Origin: Marisediminicola sp040546025
Lineage (GTDB): Bacteria; Actinomycetota; Actinomycetes; Actinomycetales; Microbacteriaceae
DNA length: 64,000 nucleotides
Assembly: GCF_040546025.1 (NCBI RefSeq)
Contig: NZ_JBEPNA010000001.1
Span: 62,001-126,000, forward strand
Direction of reading: 5' to 3'
Positions 8,771 to 17,621 of the stretch are shown piece by piece. The position numbers and the translations under genes are program-made. Under the pieces are notes generated by a model. That model ran no database searches. It was not told the origin of the DNA and worked only from the letters and a program-made list of their open reading frames with translations. Numbering within the stretch: position 1 is the stretch's first letter; each line of letters begins with the position of its first letter.

Positions 8771-9237
8771 TCCTGCCGCAGGCCTATCGCGGTGACACCC
8801 GCGACTACACCGTCGCGCAACGCGGCGACCGTGCTGGCGCCGAGCCGGCGGGCGGTCGCCCGCTCCCAGTCCGTGACGATCGTGGTCACGCGCGAGAGCA
8901 ATGACTGGCCACGGTCGGTGAGGCGGACCGTGATCCGGCGCCGGTCGGCAGCGTCCGGCAGGCGGTAGGCGTGCGCCGCGTCTTCGAGTCCATCGACAAT
9001 GCGGCTCAGGCTCGCGTTGGGCATTCCGGTTTCGGCCGCGATCTCGCCCATGGTGGGGTATTCGAGACGCGCGATGGCCTCGAGAACCCGCCATTGGTCA
9101 ACGGTGGTGTGTTCTTCGGAGAGTGTGACGCTGAGACCCGCCGACAGCGCCAGCTCGAGTTCGCGGAGCAGCCCGACGATCTCGGCGAGCGACGGCGCGA
9201 TGGCCGGTTCGTCACCGTCGTCACTCGTGGCTCGCAT
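8752..9237 (-). CDS. MarR-family transcriptional regulator
   Basis: A winged-helix DNA-binding protein of 161 aa. The recognition helix area reads YPTMGEIAAETGMPNASLSRIVDGLE and the wing reads DAADRRRITVRLTDRG, both typical of MarR. ATG 9237 is preferred over the GTG at 9267 because a strong ribosome site (GGGAGG) sits just before it. It is divergent from the amide sensor/permease/acetamidase genes with about 51 bases between, so it is the likely regulator of that operon and of itself. The ligand is unknown; an amide or amine is inferred from context. Confidence 0.85.
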   Translation of the reverse strand: MRATSDDGDEPAIAPSLAEIVGLLRELELALSAGLSVTLSEEHTTVDQWRVLEAIARLEYPTMGEIAAETGMPNASLSRIVDGLEDAAHAYRLPDAADRRRITVRLTDRGQSLLSRVTTIVTDWERATARRLGASTVAALRDGVVAGVTAIGLRQDQIPAS

Positions 9238-9288
9238 CGCTGCCTCCCGTGGCGTGTTCCTGACCACAGTGGGTGAATACTGGGGCAG

Positions 9289-10398
9289 GTGATGTCCTCC
9301 GTCAGCCTACTGCTCCCCGCAGATGTGCTGCTGCGTGGACCCGTGGGCCGAACGCGCACGATCGGACTCCTCGTTCCGCTCTCGGGGCTCATGGGCGTCG
9401 CCGGCCCCGCCATCCTCAATTGCGCGATCCTGGCGGCGGAGGAGGCGAACGACCTCGCGCCTATCCCGCTCGAGCTGGTCCTCATCGATGCAGGCCGGAA
9501 CGCTGCCGAGGTCGCGCGTGAGGTGAGCCAGCTGGTGGATGCCCGCCTGGTCGACGGGCTCGTCGGCACACACACCTCCAACGTGCGCGCGGCGGTCGAG
9601 GCGGTGCTGGGGGACCGGGTGCCGTACATCTTTACTCCGTCTCACGAGGTGACCCGCCGCGCGTCGGGCGCGATCTTCCTCGGAAACGATCCGGACGAGC
9701 AGATCCGTCAGCCTCTTGCGTGGATCACGCGACACCGCAAGGTCGGGCGGTGGGCCCTCATTGGCAACGACTATGTCTGGCCGCGGCGGGTTCACGAATC
9801 AGCGTCCCGGATACTCCGTGGTCTACATCAGCGAGTGGTGATGGACCGCCTCGTCCCCGTCGGGCGAGTCGACGTGCCCGAGCTCGTCGATTCGGCTCGA
9901 GCTCTCGGGGCGGACGCAATGCTCGTCTCGCTCGTCGGGCGCGATCTCATCGAATTCCAGCGCGGTATCGTCGAGCTCGACGCCGCCGGTCTTTTCGTGC
10001 GGCTGTGCACGGCGCTCGACGAGAATTGCCTCGTCTCCGCCGGTGGTGACACCTCGGGCGGGCTCTTCGCCGCCATGCCTTCGTTCATCCTGCAAGCGGA
10101 TGAGAGACACCTGCGCCTTCTTGAGTCCTACGTCTCCCGGTTCGGGGAGACGGCCCCGCTGCCCGGTTCCTTCGCCGAAGGATGTTACGACGGAGTAAAT
10201 ATTCTGGCGGCTCTCCTGATGAGTGGCCTGCTGCCCTCGACCGCCCCGGCCAGTGCTGTCGGCCAATTGTTTGCTGGGAGCGGGACGAGGAATCGGATGA
10301 GCGTGGGCCCTCGCGAGCTCGGCACGCGACGTTCGGTAATGCTCGCTCAGGCGCTCGATACTGAGCTGCACGTTGTAGGAGACCAATCGGCGCGCTAG
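9289..10398 (+). CDS. Cytosolic AmiC-like amide-binding sensor (periplasmic-binding-protein fold)
   Basis: The protein follows the type I periplasmic-binding fold of AmiC and urea/amide-binding proteins: opening RTIGLLVPLSGLMGVAGPAILNCAILAAEEAND, then VDGLVGTHTSNVRAAVEAVLGDRVPYI. It has no signal peptide or lipobox, so it should remain in the cytosol as a sensor, as Pseudomonas AmiC does, and not as a transport subunit. The start is GTG 9289 or the ATG directly after it. It leads an operon with an APC permease and an acetamidase. In Pseudomonas the partner is the antiterminator AmiR; here no AmiR is present and a MarR gene lies divergent instead. Confidence 0.75.
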   Translation: MMSSVSLLLPADVLLRGPVGRTRTIGLLVPLSGLMGVAGPAILNCAILAAEEANDLAPIPLELVLIDAGRNAAEVAREVSQLVDARLVDGLVGTHTSNVRAAVEAVLGDRVPYIFTPSHEVTRRASGAIFLGNDPDEQIRQPLAWITRHRKVGRWALIGNDYVWPRRVHESASRILRGLHQRVVMDRLVPVGRVDVPELVDSARALGADAMLVSLVGRDLIEFQRGIVELDAAGLFVRLCTALDENCLVSAGGDTSGGLFAAMPSFILQADERHLRLLESYVSRFGETAPLPGSFAEGCYDGVNILAALLMSGLLPSTAPASAVGQLFAGSGTRNRMSVGPRELGTRRSVMLAQALDTELHVVGDQSAR

Positions 10399-10403
10399 TC
10401 TGG

Positions 10404-10432
10404 CAGAAATTTCCACATGGAAATACTTTCTG
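10404..10432. promoter_or_regulatory. Two-tier palindrome before the APC permease
   Basis: Inner arms ATTTCCA/TGGAAAT around CA (10409-10424) lie inside outer arms CAGAAA/TTTCTG. The site sits between the sensor gene and the permease gene, 18 bases before the GTG. It is AT-rich against a GC-rich background. It could be an operator or an RNA hairpin controlling the downstream genes. Confidence 0.55.
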
Positions 10433-10450
10433 GACCAGGACGGACATCGC

Positions 10451-11875
10451 GTGACCTCAACGACCGCAGGAGTACCCGAGACCCGGGCCTCCGGAATCGA
10501 GCAGTTCGGCTATACCCAAGAACTCAAGCGAACGCTGAAATTCAGTGACCTCGTGGTGTACGGGCTCATCTTCATGGTGCCCATCGCGCCGTTCGCCATC
10601 TTCGGCGGTGTGTTCCAGGCCTCGGGAGGAATGGCGCCGCTCGTCTATGCGATCGCCCTCGTCGCGATGCTGTTGTCGGCGAACTCCTACGCACAAATGG
10701 CGCAGGCCTTCCCGATCTCGGGATCGGTGTACACGTACGCCGGGCGAGGCATCGCCGGCCCGGTCGGGTTTGTTGCCGGCTGGATGATCCTTCTCGACTA
10801 CATCCTTATCCCCGCCCTGCTGTACTTAGCGGCGGCTCTCGCGATGAACGGCATCATCCCCGGTATCCCGCTCTGGGCATGGCTGATTGTCTTCGTCGGC
10901 CTCAACACGGTGATCAACTACCTCGGCATCCAGCTCACGGCCCTCGTCAACAAGTACATGCTGGCCCTGGAACTCGTCGTGCTCGCCATCTTCCTCGTCG
11001 TCGGCATCGTCGCCATCGCGCAGGGCCGTGGCCAGGGATTCAGCTTTGACGCGTTCTTCAACCCGGACACGTTCTCCATGCCGCTGCTGTTCGGAGCCGC
11101 CTCGATCGCCGTCCTGTCCTTCCTCGGCTTCGACGCGATCTCGACCCTCGCGGAAGAGAACACCGGGAGCAGCAAGTCCCTCGGCCGCTCGATGTTCGCC
11201 GCGCTGATCCTCGTCGGTGTGCTCTTCATCGTGCAGACCTGGGTGGCGTCCATGCTCGTGGACGACCCCGCCGCGCTCATCGCCAACGGCGACCCGACCG
11301 GCGTCGCGTTCTACCAGGCCGCCGGAAACGCGGGCGGGCAGTTCATGTTCATCCTCACCGCCGCATCGACCGCGATCGCCTGGGGATTCGCGAACGCGCT
11401 CGTCGCCCAGGCAGCGACCTCCCGACTCCTCTTCGCCATGGCCCGCGACCGCCAGCTACCGAAGTTCCTGAGCAAGGTCGACAAGAAGCACGGGGTTCCG
11501 ATCAACGCGACGTTCCTCGTTGCCGGCGTCTCCCTCGTGCTGGGGATCTACCTCACGATCCTCCCCGACGGGCTTATCGCGATCTCGGCGCTCGTCAACT
11601 TCGGCGCCCTCACCGCGTTCCTCGCGCTCAACTTCACCGTGGTGTGGTGGTACGTCGTCAAGCAGAAGTCGCGGCGCTGGTTCGTGCACCTGGTATTCCC
11701 CGTGCTCGGGTTCCTCATCCTGGCTGTGGTGCTCTACAACGCCCGGGCCGAGGCGCAGCTGCTCGGCGTCATCTGGCTCGTCGTCGGAATCATCCTCGCC
11801 GCGGTGCTTTCGCGGCGAGGACGCCTCCGGGATCCGCTCGCCGAGGTTCCCGCCGACCGCCCGGTGGTGCGCTAG
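10451..11875 (+). CDS. APC-family amino acid/polyamine permease
   Basis: A 474-aa integral membrane protein with about 12 membrane segments. The first helix contains DLVVYGLIFMVPIAPFAIFGGV, and the APC signatures around helix 6 read FGAASIAVLSFLGFDAISTLAEE. It resembles PuuP/YhdG-like importers of amines or amino acids. The start is GTG 10451, after the palindrome. The acetamidase begins 4 bases after its stop, so the two are translated together. Substrate is not readable from the sequence; an amide or amine that feeds the acetamidase is inferred. Confidence 0.9.
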   Translation: MTSTTAGVPETRASGIEQFGYTQELKRTLKFSDLVVYGLIFMVPIAPFAIFGGVFQASGGMAPLVYAIALVAMLLSANSYAQMAQAFPISGSVYTYAGRGIAGPVGFVAGWMILLDYILIPALLYLAAALAMNGIIPGIPLWAWLIVFVGLNTVINYLGIQLTALVNKYMLALELVVLAIFLVVGIVAIAQGRGQGFSFDAFFNPDTFSMPLLFGAASIAVLSFLGFDAISTLAEENTGSSKSLGRSMFAALILVGVLFIVQTWVASMLVDDPAALIANGDPTGVAFYQAAGNAGGQFMFILTAASTAIAWGFANALVAQAATSRLLFAMARDRQLPKFLSKVDKKHGVPINATFLVAGVSLVLGIYLTILPDGLIAISALVNFGALTAFLALNFTVVWWYVVKQKSRRWFVHLVFPVLGFLILAVVLYNARAEAQLLGVIWLVVGIILAAVLSRRGRLRDPLAEVPADRPVVR

Positions 11876-11879
11876 TTCC

Positions 11880-12890
11880 ATGACGGTTCACCGCCTCGCC
11901 CCGCTCCCCGACCAGTACTCGTACGTGTTCGGAGGGCGGGAGCCCCTGCTCTCGGTCGCGCCGGGTGACCTCGTCGAGGTGTCGACGGAGGACTGCTTCG
12001 GCGGCCGCGTCACCTCGCCCAACGATCGTCCGAGCGAGGTGGTGCCGTTCGCCGAGCTGAACCCGGTATCCGGCCCGATCGAGGTGCGCGGGGCGGAGCC
12101 GGGCGACATGCTCGCCGTGCACTTCGTTTCGATCGTGCCCGCGCGGCCGCAGGCGATCTCGTGTACCTTCCCGTTCTTTGGGGCGCTCACAAGCACCCAC
12201 GAGACGGCGATGCTCGGCGCTCCGCTTGAGGAACGCGTGTGGTTCTACGACATCGACCTCAAGGCGTGGACTGCCACGTTCTCGGCGCGGAACTCCGACT
12301 ACCGTATCGACCTCCCGCTCGATCCGATGCACGGCACCGTCGGCGTCGCGCCGGCGAGCGGCGAGGTGCGCCTGGTCGTGACCCCGTCGACGCACGGCGG
12401 CAACATGGACACTCCCGAAGTCCGGGCGGGGACGACGCTCTACCTGCCGGTGAACGTGGCGGGGGCGATGCTGTCCCTCGGCGACGGGCATGCCAGACAG
12501 GGCGAGGGTGAGGTCTGCGGCACCGGACTCGAGTCGGCCATGAATTCGGTCATCGCGATCGACCTGATCAAGGGTGGCGCTCCCGCCTGGCCGCGGCTCG
12601 AGAGCGACGAGTTCCTGATGACGACCGGTTCGGTGCGTCCGCTTGAGGACGCCTTCCGGATAAGCCAGAAGGAACTCGTCGACTGGACGAGCGACCTCAC
12701 TGGAATGGATGCTCTCGACTCCTACCAACTCGTGAGCCAGCTCGGTCTGGCGCCGGCCGCGAACGTGTGCGACCCGAATTACACCATGGTCGCGAAGCTC
12801 CCGAAGTGGAGCGTGGGGACGGCGCAGGCGTACGGCGGCGTGCATGCGCGGCTGCGGGCATCCGCCCACGACTACCTGCAGTCACGATAG
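11880..12890 (+). CDS. Acetamidase/formamidase family protein, first copy
   Basis: Hydrolyses short amides to the acid and ammonia. Family motifs visible: GAEPGDMLAVHF, LDPMHGTVGVAPASG, the metal-site stretch GGNMDTPE, and LSLGDGHARQGEGEVCGTGLESAMNSV. Length (336 aa) is normal. The frame is open far upstream, but ATG 11880, 4 bases after the permease stop, is the true start. A paralogue lies at 62339-63337. The last gene of the amide operon; a long hairpin follows. Confidence 0.88.
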   Translation: MTVHRLAPLPDQYSYVFGGREPLLSVAPGDLVEVSTEDCFGGRVTSPNDRPSEVVPFAELNPVSGPIEVRGAEPGDMLAVHFVSIVPARPQAISCTFPFFGALTSTHETAMLGAPLEERVWFYDIDLKAWTATFSARNSDYRIDLPLDPMHGTVGVAPASGEVRLVVTPSTHGGNMDTPEVRAGTTLYLPVNVAGAMLSLGDGHARQGEGEVCGTGLESAMNSVIAIDLIKGGAPAWPRLESDEFLMTTGSVRPLEDAFRISQKELVDWTSDLTGMDALDSYQLVSQLGLAPAANVCDPNYTMVAKLPKWSVGTAQAYGGVHARLRASAHDYLQSR

Positions 12891-12911
12891 GGCTGCGCGA
12901 CCCGCTGGGTA

Positions 12912-12990
12912 CGCAACCGAGGAGACTCCGCAGACACGCCGGTGTCGCGAACGGCGCGACCCGGCGTGTCGCCATTTCTCCTCCGTTGCG
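12912..12990. terminator. Long three-tier hairpin between acetamidase and radA
   Basis: Outer arms CGCAACCGAGGAGA / TCTCCTCCGTTGCG (one mismatch), middle arms GACACGCCGG / CCGGCGTGTC (perfect), and inner arms GTCGCG / CGCGAC form one 79-base structure. It sits between convergent genes and can end both transcripts. It is followed by a short tandem array of GCGGCCCGC units (12990-13040). I see no second copy in this window. Confidence 0.65.
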
Positions 12991-13075
12991 GCCCGCACCG
13001 GCTCCGTGCGGCCCGCAGCGGCTCTGCGCGGCCCGCTGGGTCAGCCCCCTCGGGCCGGTCGGCGATCCGTGGGTC

Positions 13076-14437
13076 CTAGAAGTCGGGGATCGCCACCCGC
13101 TCGACCGCGGCGCTCGCCGTGGCGAAGGCCAGGCGCACGGCCTCGCCGAGGTGCCCGGCCGAGGCATCCACGACGGTCGAGAAGCCCAGCCGCGCGGCCT
13201 CGGCGGCCCGCTGCTTCGACGACGACGCCTCGCGCACCTCCCCGGCGAGGCTGATCTCTCCGACGGCGGCGAGGCTGCCGGCGAAGGGCCTGTCCTTGTA
13301 GGCGCTCGCGATCGCGAGGGCGATGGCGAGGTCGGCCCCCGGCTCCGTCACGCGGATGCCGCCGACCGTCGACACGTAGACGTCATAGCCGCTCAGCGCG
13401 AGGCCCGCCCGGCGCTCGAGCACGGCGAGCAGCATCGCCACCCGGGAGGCGTCGACGCCGTTCACGACCCGGCGCGGCTGCGGCGCGGACGACTTGACGA
13501 TGAGCGCCTGCACCTCGACCGGGAGGGCACGGCGCCCCTCGACGGCGATCGTCACGCAGGTGCCCGACACGGCGACCTTGCCGCGCGACAGGAACAGGCC
13601 GCTCGGGTCGGCGACCTCGGCGATGCCGTCGCCGGTCATCTCGAAGCATCCGACCTCGTCCGTGGATCCGAACCGGTTCTTGTGCGAGCGCACGAAACGC
13701 AGCGACGTCTGCCGGTCGCCCTCGAACTGCAGCACCACGTCGACGAGGTGCTCGAGCAGGCGGGGACCTGCGATCGTGCCGTCTTTGGTGACGTGGCCGA
13801 CGAGGAGGATCGGCAGGTTGCGATCCTTGGAGACGCGGATGAGCGTGGCGGCGACTTCCCGCACCTGGGACGGACCGCCCGCGAGAGTGTCCGACAGCGA
13901 CGATGACACCGTCTGCACCGAGTCGACGATGAGCAGCTGCGGCTTCACCTGGTCGATGTGTCCGAGGATGGTGGCAAGGTCGGTCTCCGCCGCGAGGAAC
14001 AGCGACGGCTGCAGCGCGTTCGTACGCTGGGCGCGCAGGCGCACCTGGTTCACCGACTCCTCGGCGGTCACGTAGAGCACCTTCGCGCCGCCGGCCGCCG
14101 CACGGGAGGCGACCTCGAGCAGCAGCGTGGACTTGCCGACACCGGGCTCGCCGCTCAGCAGGATGGTCGCGCCGGGCACGATGCCGCCGCCGAGCACTCG
14201 GTCGAACTCGTTGATCCCGCTGGGCCAGTGCGCCACGGAGTCCGACTCGATGTCGATGATCGAGCGGGCGATGCGCGCCTCGCTGACCCGGACCGGCTTG
14301 ACCGCGCGCAGGCCGCCCGTGCTCTGGGCGGCCTCGACGACCGTGCCCCAGGCCTGGCATTCGCCGCAGCGCCCGGCCCACTTGAGGGTCGCCCAACCGC
14401 ACTCGGTGCAGGTGAAGTTCGATTGGGTTTTGACCAT
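13076..14437 (-). CDS. radA: DNA repair protein RadA (Sms)
   Basis: RecA-like ATPase that helps branch migration during recombinational repair. It has an N-terminal zinc ribbon (CTEC and CGEC, residues about 9-29), Walker A GEPGVGKST (about 93-101), the RadA-specific KNRFG motif, and a C-terminal Lon-like domain (about 280-453). Length 453 aa is standard. The start ATG 14437 directly gives the zinc ribbon. It is convergent with the acetamidase. No partner gene (disA) follows in this window. Confidence 0.97.
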   Translation of the reverse strand: MVKTQSNFTCTECGWATLKWAGRCGECQAWGTVVEAAQSTGGLRAVKPVRVSEARIARSIIDIESDSVAHWPSGINEFDRVLGGGIVPGATILLSGEPGVGKSTLLLEVASRAAAGGAKVLYVTAEESVNQVRLRAQRTNALQPSLFLAAETDLATILGHIDQVKPQLLIVDSVQTVSSSLSDTLAGGPSQVREVAATLIRVSKDRNLPILLVGHVTKDGTIAGPRLLEHLVDVVLQFEGDRQTSLRFVRSHKNRFGSTDEVGCFEMTGDGIAEVADPSGLFLSRGKVAVSGTCVTIAVEGRRALPVEVQALIVKSSAPQPRRVVNGVDASRVAMLLAVLERRAGLALSGYDVYVSTVGGIRVTEPGADLAIALAIASAYKDRPFAGSLAAVGEISLAGEVREASSSKQRAAEAARLGFSTVVDASAGHLGEAVRLAFATASAAVERVAIPDF

Positions 14438-14580
14438 CCCCCCAGCCTAGGGAACCCCGCAGACATCCGGTCGCGGCACTCCACAGCGGCGAGGGTTCCG
14501 GCGGTGCTCTGACAGCGCGGCGCGTGGATGGGTGCGCGCTGGGCCCGCGCGGCCGTGTCGAATGCCGGAGAGCGTCCAGC

Positions 14581-15246
14581 TCAGAGCGGCGCCGTGTCGG
14601 ATGCGAGCGTGTCGAGCCGGGTCAGAAACGCCGGCTCGAACGCGGCGGCCCACACGGTGTAGCCGCGGTCGTTCGGGTGGAACATGTCCAGGGCGAAGTC
14701 GCCGCGCACCTCGGCTCGGGTGCGATTCTCGGTGGCGGCGTGCAGCTCGACGAGCGTGCGGACGGCGGCATCCGCTTCGCGACGGACGATGGCGGTCGCC
14801 TCTCGCGAGCGGACCTCGCCGCGTCCGCTGTAGAAGCAGGGCACGTCGGCGAGCAGCGCATGCGCCGGGAGCGTGCGGGCGATCTCCCGGATCTCGACTT
14901 CGAAGCGGTCCGCGTCGAACCGGCGGATGTCGTTGCCGCCGATCGCACAGGTGACGATGTCGGCTCCGAGCGCGGCGAGCCGCGGAAGCTGCCCCTCGAT
15001 CACGTCGCGGGTCTTCGCGCCGCTGACGCTGAGATTGATCACCCGGACGGGCCGCGCCGAATGCCGCTCGCCGAGGCTCGCGAGCAGTCCAACGTAACCG
15101 TTGCGGGGCGCGGTCGCGCCGATGCCCTGCGCCGCCGAGTCGCCGAGGGCGACGTAGCGGATCTCGTTCGGGCGGCTGGCGGCGGCGCGGGTGCGCCACG
15201 ACTCGGCGTATCGCCGCTTCGACCACGTGGGCAGTCCGCGCATCAT
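14581..15246 (-). CDS. SGNH/GDSL hydrolase, 221 aa (downstream copy of tandem pair)
   Basis: Esterase or lipase of the SGNH fold. Block I is GDSAAQGIGA with the catalytic Ser, block III has GGND, and block V is HPNDRGY with Asp and His. The frame opens at 15369, but the Met pair at 15246/15243 gives a proper start after the previous gene ends. No clear signal peptide: the head is MMRGLPTWSKRRY, so it is probably cytosolic. It lies 44 bases after a paralogue, and both show the same VWA-AFEP sequence near the end, so they arose by tandem duplication. Confidence 0.85.
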   Translation of the reverse strand: MMRGLPTWSKRRYAESWRTRAAASRPNEIRYVALGDSAAQGIGATAPRNGYVGLLASLGERHSARPVRVINLSVSGAKTRDVIEGQLPRLAALGADIVTCAIGGNDIRRFDADRFEVEIREIARTLPAHALLADVPCFYSGRGEVRSREATAIVRREADAAVRTLVELHAATENRTRAEVRGDFALDMFHPNDRGYTVWAAAFEPAFLTRLDTLASDTAPL

Positions 15247-15290
15247 TGTCCGACTGTATCCGGGGGAGGTCGCGCCGCGGCCCGCGCCGC

Positions 15291-16061
15291 TCAGTCGGGC
15301 GGCGCCGGCGTGCCGCGGTCGAGCTTCCGCACCGTCCGCAGCACGGGCGGCTCGAACGCCGATGCCCACACCGCGTACCCGCGGTCGTTCGGATGGAAGA
15401 AGTCCGCAGCCACATCGCGCAAGGCGGTGCGGGCGGCGGTGCGCGACCGGGTCGTCCGATGCAGCGGCGCGACCTCGAGCGATAGCTCGGCGGCGACCCG
15501 GTGCACGATCTCGTTCGCGACGCGCACCCGGCGCTCGGACTCGCCGAGGTAGAACGAGGGCAGGTCCGCGACGATCGCGCCGGGCGGAAGTGCGGAGTAC
15601 AGCGCGCGCAGCTCCCGCTCGAACTGCTCCGGGTCGAAGGTCGCGATGTCGTTCGCGCCGATCGAGACCGTGACGATGTCGGGGTGCAGCTTCGCCAGCC
15701 GCGGCAGCAGGTGCTCGAGCGCCTCCCGCAGCCGCGCGCCGGACTGGCTGAGGTTCACCACGCGCACCGTGCGCCCGGTCTCCCGGCGGATGCTGCGCGC
15801 GAGCAGCCCCACATAGGAGCGGCCCGGCTGGCTCGCGCCGATTCCCTGCGCCGCGGAGTCGCCGATCGCGACGTAGAGCAGCTCGCCCTTCGCCTTCTGC
15901 TGCTCCCGCCAGTGCGCCGAGTGCACCGGGATCATGTCGGCCAGGCGCACCATCCCCGCGGTGCGGCGGCGGATCACGAGGTAGCGCGCGCCCGCGGCGG
16001 CCCCCGTGAGCAGCGCGAGCGAGCCGACCGCGGCGGCGGCGATCGAGCGGGCGGAGGGCAT
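15291..16061 (-). CDS. SGNH/GDSL hydrolase with N-terminal membrane anchor, 256 aa
   Basis: Paralogue of the next gene downstream: GDSAAQGIGA with catalytic Ser, IGAND, HPNDRGYAVWASAFEPP. ATG 16061 is chosen because it gives a signal/anchor segment (about residues 4-25, ARSIAAAAVGSLALLTGAAAGA), which the other copy lacks; earlier residues in the frame are low-complexity. The two copies may thus act in different places, this one at the membrane exterior. Substrate unknown. It is divergent from the alpha/beta hydrolase. Confidence 0.85.
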   Translation of the reverse strand: MPSARSIAAAAVGSLALLTGAAAGARYLVIRRRTAGMVRLADMIPVHSAHWREQQKAKGELLYVAIGDSAAQGIGASQPGRSYVGLLARSIRRETGRTVRVVNLSQSGARLREALEHLLPRLAKLHPDIVTVSIGANDIATFDPEQFERELRALYSALPPGAIVADLPSFYLGESERRVRVANEIVHRVAAELSLEVAPLHRTTRSRTAARTALRDVAADFFHPNDRGYAVWASAFEPPVLRTVRKLDRGTPAPPD

Positions 16062-16189
16062 GCGAGAACTGTAGCCGCGGCGGATGGGCGGCGGCACTGC
16101 CACGGGTGTCGGTCCCGACTTCCGCGTGAGGCCCGGGCCCGCGAGTGCCACCCGTGTTCCGTCGCCGCAGCAGCGGTTATCGTGACCGC

Positions 16190-17092
16190 ATGAGAATGAC
16201 GGAGTTCGCACACAGTTCCGGCCGGCTGATCGGCGTGGTCGAGTTCGGGGATCCGGATGCCGCCCGCACGGTCGTCCTGTCGCACCCGGCCCCCGGGTCC
16301 GCGCTGTTCGACCCGGACCCCGAGGTGACCGAGGCTCACGGCATCCGCCTCATCGCCCTCGACCGCCCCGGGTACGGCACCTCGGGCCTGCACGAGGACG
16401 GATCGGCCGGCACCGTCGCCGATGCCGCCGACGACATCGCGGAGTACCTCGCGGCGCACCGGATCGTCCGGGCGGGCGCGGTCGGCTGGTCGGCCGGCGG
16501 TCGGGTGGCGCTCGCGCTCGCCGCCCGGCATCCGCAGGTCGTCGACCGCATCGCGGTCGTCGCGACCCCCGCGCCGGATGTCGAGGTGCCCTGGGTCGGC
16601 GAGGAGAACCGGGCGATGAACGCCCGGCTCGCCGAACTGCCGCCGGCCGAGGCCACCGCCGCGCTCCGGGCTCAGTTCGCGGGGTTCGTGGGGGAGTACC
16701 CGCGAGGCGCCGACATCGTGGGCATGCTCGCGGCCGACGAGGCGGATGCCGCGCTGCTCGAGCAGATCCGCGACCGCATCGTCGCCATGCTCGACAGGGC
16801 TGTGCTGCACTCGGTGCGCGGCATGGCGGCGGACATCGTCAGCTATTCGGCGCGCGACCTCGGCTTCGACGAGGGCGACGTGCGCGCCCGCACGCTGCTC
16901 GTTTACGGTCTGGCCGACTCGGTTGCCGGCGAGGAGCATGGGCGCTGGCACCTGGCCAAGGTGCCGCACTCCGAGCTCGAACTGATTCCCGGCGCCGGGC
17001 ACCTCGTCATCGCGCGGCAGTGGGACCGGATCCTCCGGCACGTCGCGCCCGGCTACGGGAGCGTCGCCGAGGCGCGCGCGAGTCTGTACTAA
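16190..17092 (+). CDS. Alpha/beta hydrolase, 300 aa
   Basis: Alpha/beta-hydrolase fold with opening VVEFGDPDAARTVVLSHPAPGS, RPGYGTS, nucleophile elbow GWSAGG (Ser about residue 102), and the late His in GAGHLVIA. Cytosolic; no signal peptide. ATG 16190 is chosen because the reading frame before it is Arg-rich and lies in the divergent promoter region. ATG 16196 is an alternative. The substrate cannot be read from the sequence. tRNA-Ser follows 10 bases after the stop. Confidence 0.85.
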   Translation: MRMTEFAHSSGRLIGVVEFGDPDAARTVVLSHPAPGSALFDPDPEVTEAHGIRLIALDRPGYGTSGLHEDGSAGTVADAADDIAEYLAAHRIVRAGAVGWSAGGRVALALAARHPQVVDRIAVVATPAPDVEVPWVGEENRAMNARLAELPPAEATAALRAQFAGFVGEYPRGADIVGMLAADEADAALLEQIRDRIVAMLDRAVLHSVRGMAADIVSYSARDLGFDEGDVRARTLLVYGLADSVAGEEHGRWHLAKVPHSELELIPGAGHLVIARQWDRILRHVAPGYGSVAEARASLY

Positions 17093-17102
17093 GATTGACG
17101 AC

Positions 17103-17192
17103 GGAACCGTGTCCGAGCGGCCGAAGGTGCAACTCTCGAAAAGTTGTGTGGGTGAGAGCCCACCGTGGGTTCAAATCCCACCGGTTCCGCCA
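17103..17192 (+). tRNA. tRNA-Ser (CGA)
   Basis: Acceptor arms GGAACCG and CGGTTCC close a 90-base cloverleaf with a long variable arm typical of tRNA-Ser (GTGTGGGTGAGAGCCCACC region). The anticodon stem CAACT/AGTTG encloses loop CTCGAAA, giving anticodon CGA. The T-loop GGTTCAAATCCC and an encoded CCA end are present. Confidence 0.95.
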
Positions 17193-17202
17193 GATTCGCA
17201 GC

Positions 17203-17232
17203 AAAAAGCCCTCGAGTAGTCGAGGGCTTTTT
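17203..17232 (+). terminator. Rho-independent terminator after tRNA-Ser
   Basis: A 12-bp perfect stem (AAAAAGCCCTCG and complement) with a 6-base loop and a run of five T begins 10 bases after the tRNA. Confidence 0.95.
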
Positions 17233-17363
17233 CGTTGCCGCCGATCGCTGGAACTGGGTGAGACCCGACAGTCGGCCCCGAACCATCCCGAGTACCGTGG
17301 ACCCATGTCGGGAAAGCCAGCGCGGACGGGTACGTCCGGCGGCGACGACACCCGGCGCACCGG

Positions 17364-17621
17364 GCTTCCGCTCTCGACTACCCACCGCCTCGTCGCGCGG
17401 CGTCCGACCGCCTCGCGCTGCTCGCCGACGAGAACCGCGACACCCGTCTGGCTGGGCGCACGCTCGGTCAGCAGGCCTCGCCGAGATCCCTCGGGTTCAT
17501 CGCGGCTGTCGGCATCGACCACGTGCTCCGGCAGCACCGCGTGATCCGGCAGCACCACGGAGGCGCGCCGACCGAGCGTGTGGCACCGCCGACCGACGAC
17601 GAAGGGACCCCGGCAGCATGA
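17364..17621 (+). pseudogene. pcaB: Remnant of pcaB (3-carboxy-muconate cycloisomerase), decayed
   Basis: In the frame ending at TGA 17619-17621, the translation contains LALLADENRDTRLAGRTLG, then QQASPRSLGFIAAVGIDHVL. This resembles the conserved PcaB stretch around its LA-DEHRDTPM-RTL-QQA-PTTFG-K-A segment. The true family has about 350-450 residues, so most of the gene is missing. No start or earlier PcaB sequence can be found back to the tRNA terminator. The TGA overlaps the ATG of pcaD (ATGA), which is the normal operon join of a pcaB-pcaD pair. Homology is by eye over about 50 residues and needs checking. Confidence 0.55.

Noticed and set aside
16097..16156. Short inverted repeat CACGGGTG/CACCCGTG between the SGNH and alpha/beta-hydrolase genes as another dispersed element
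   Set aside because: Only 8 paired bases with a 40-base loop and no similarity to the dispersed family.
17165..17617. N-terminal extension of PcaD by about 150 residues
   Set aside because: It begins inside the tRNA, passes through the terminator, and is Arg/Pro-rich; PcaD itself starts at 17618.
17103..17621. Integrated element at tRNA-Ser
   Set aside because: No integrase and no second copy of the tRNA end; only an operon remnant follows the terminator.
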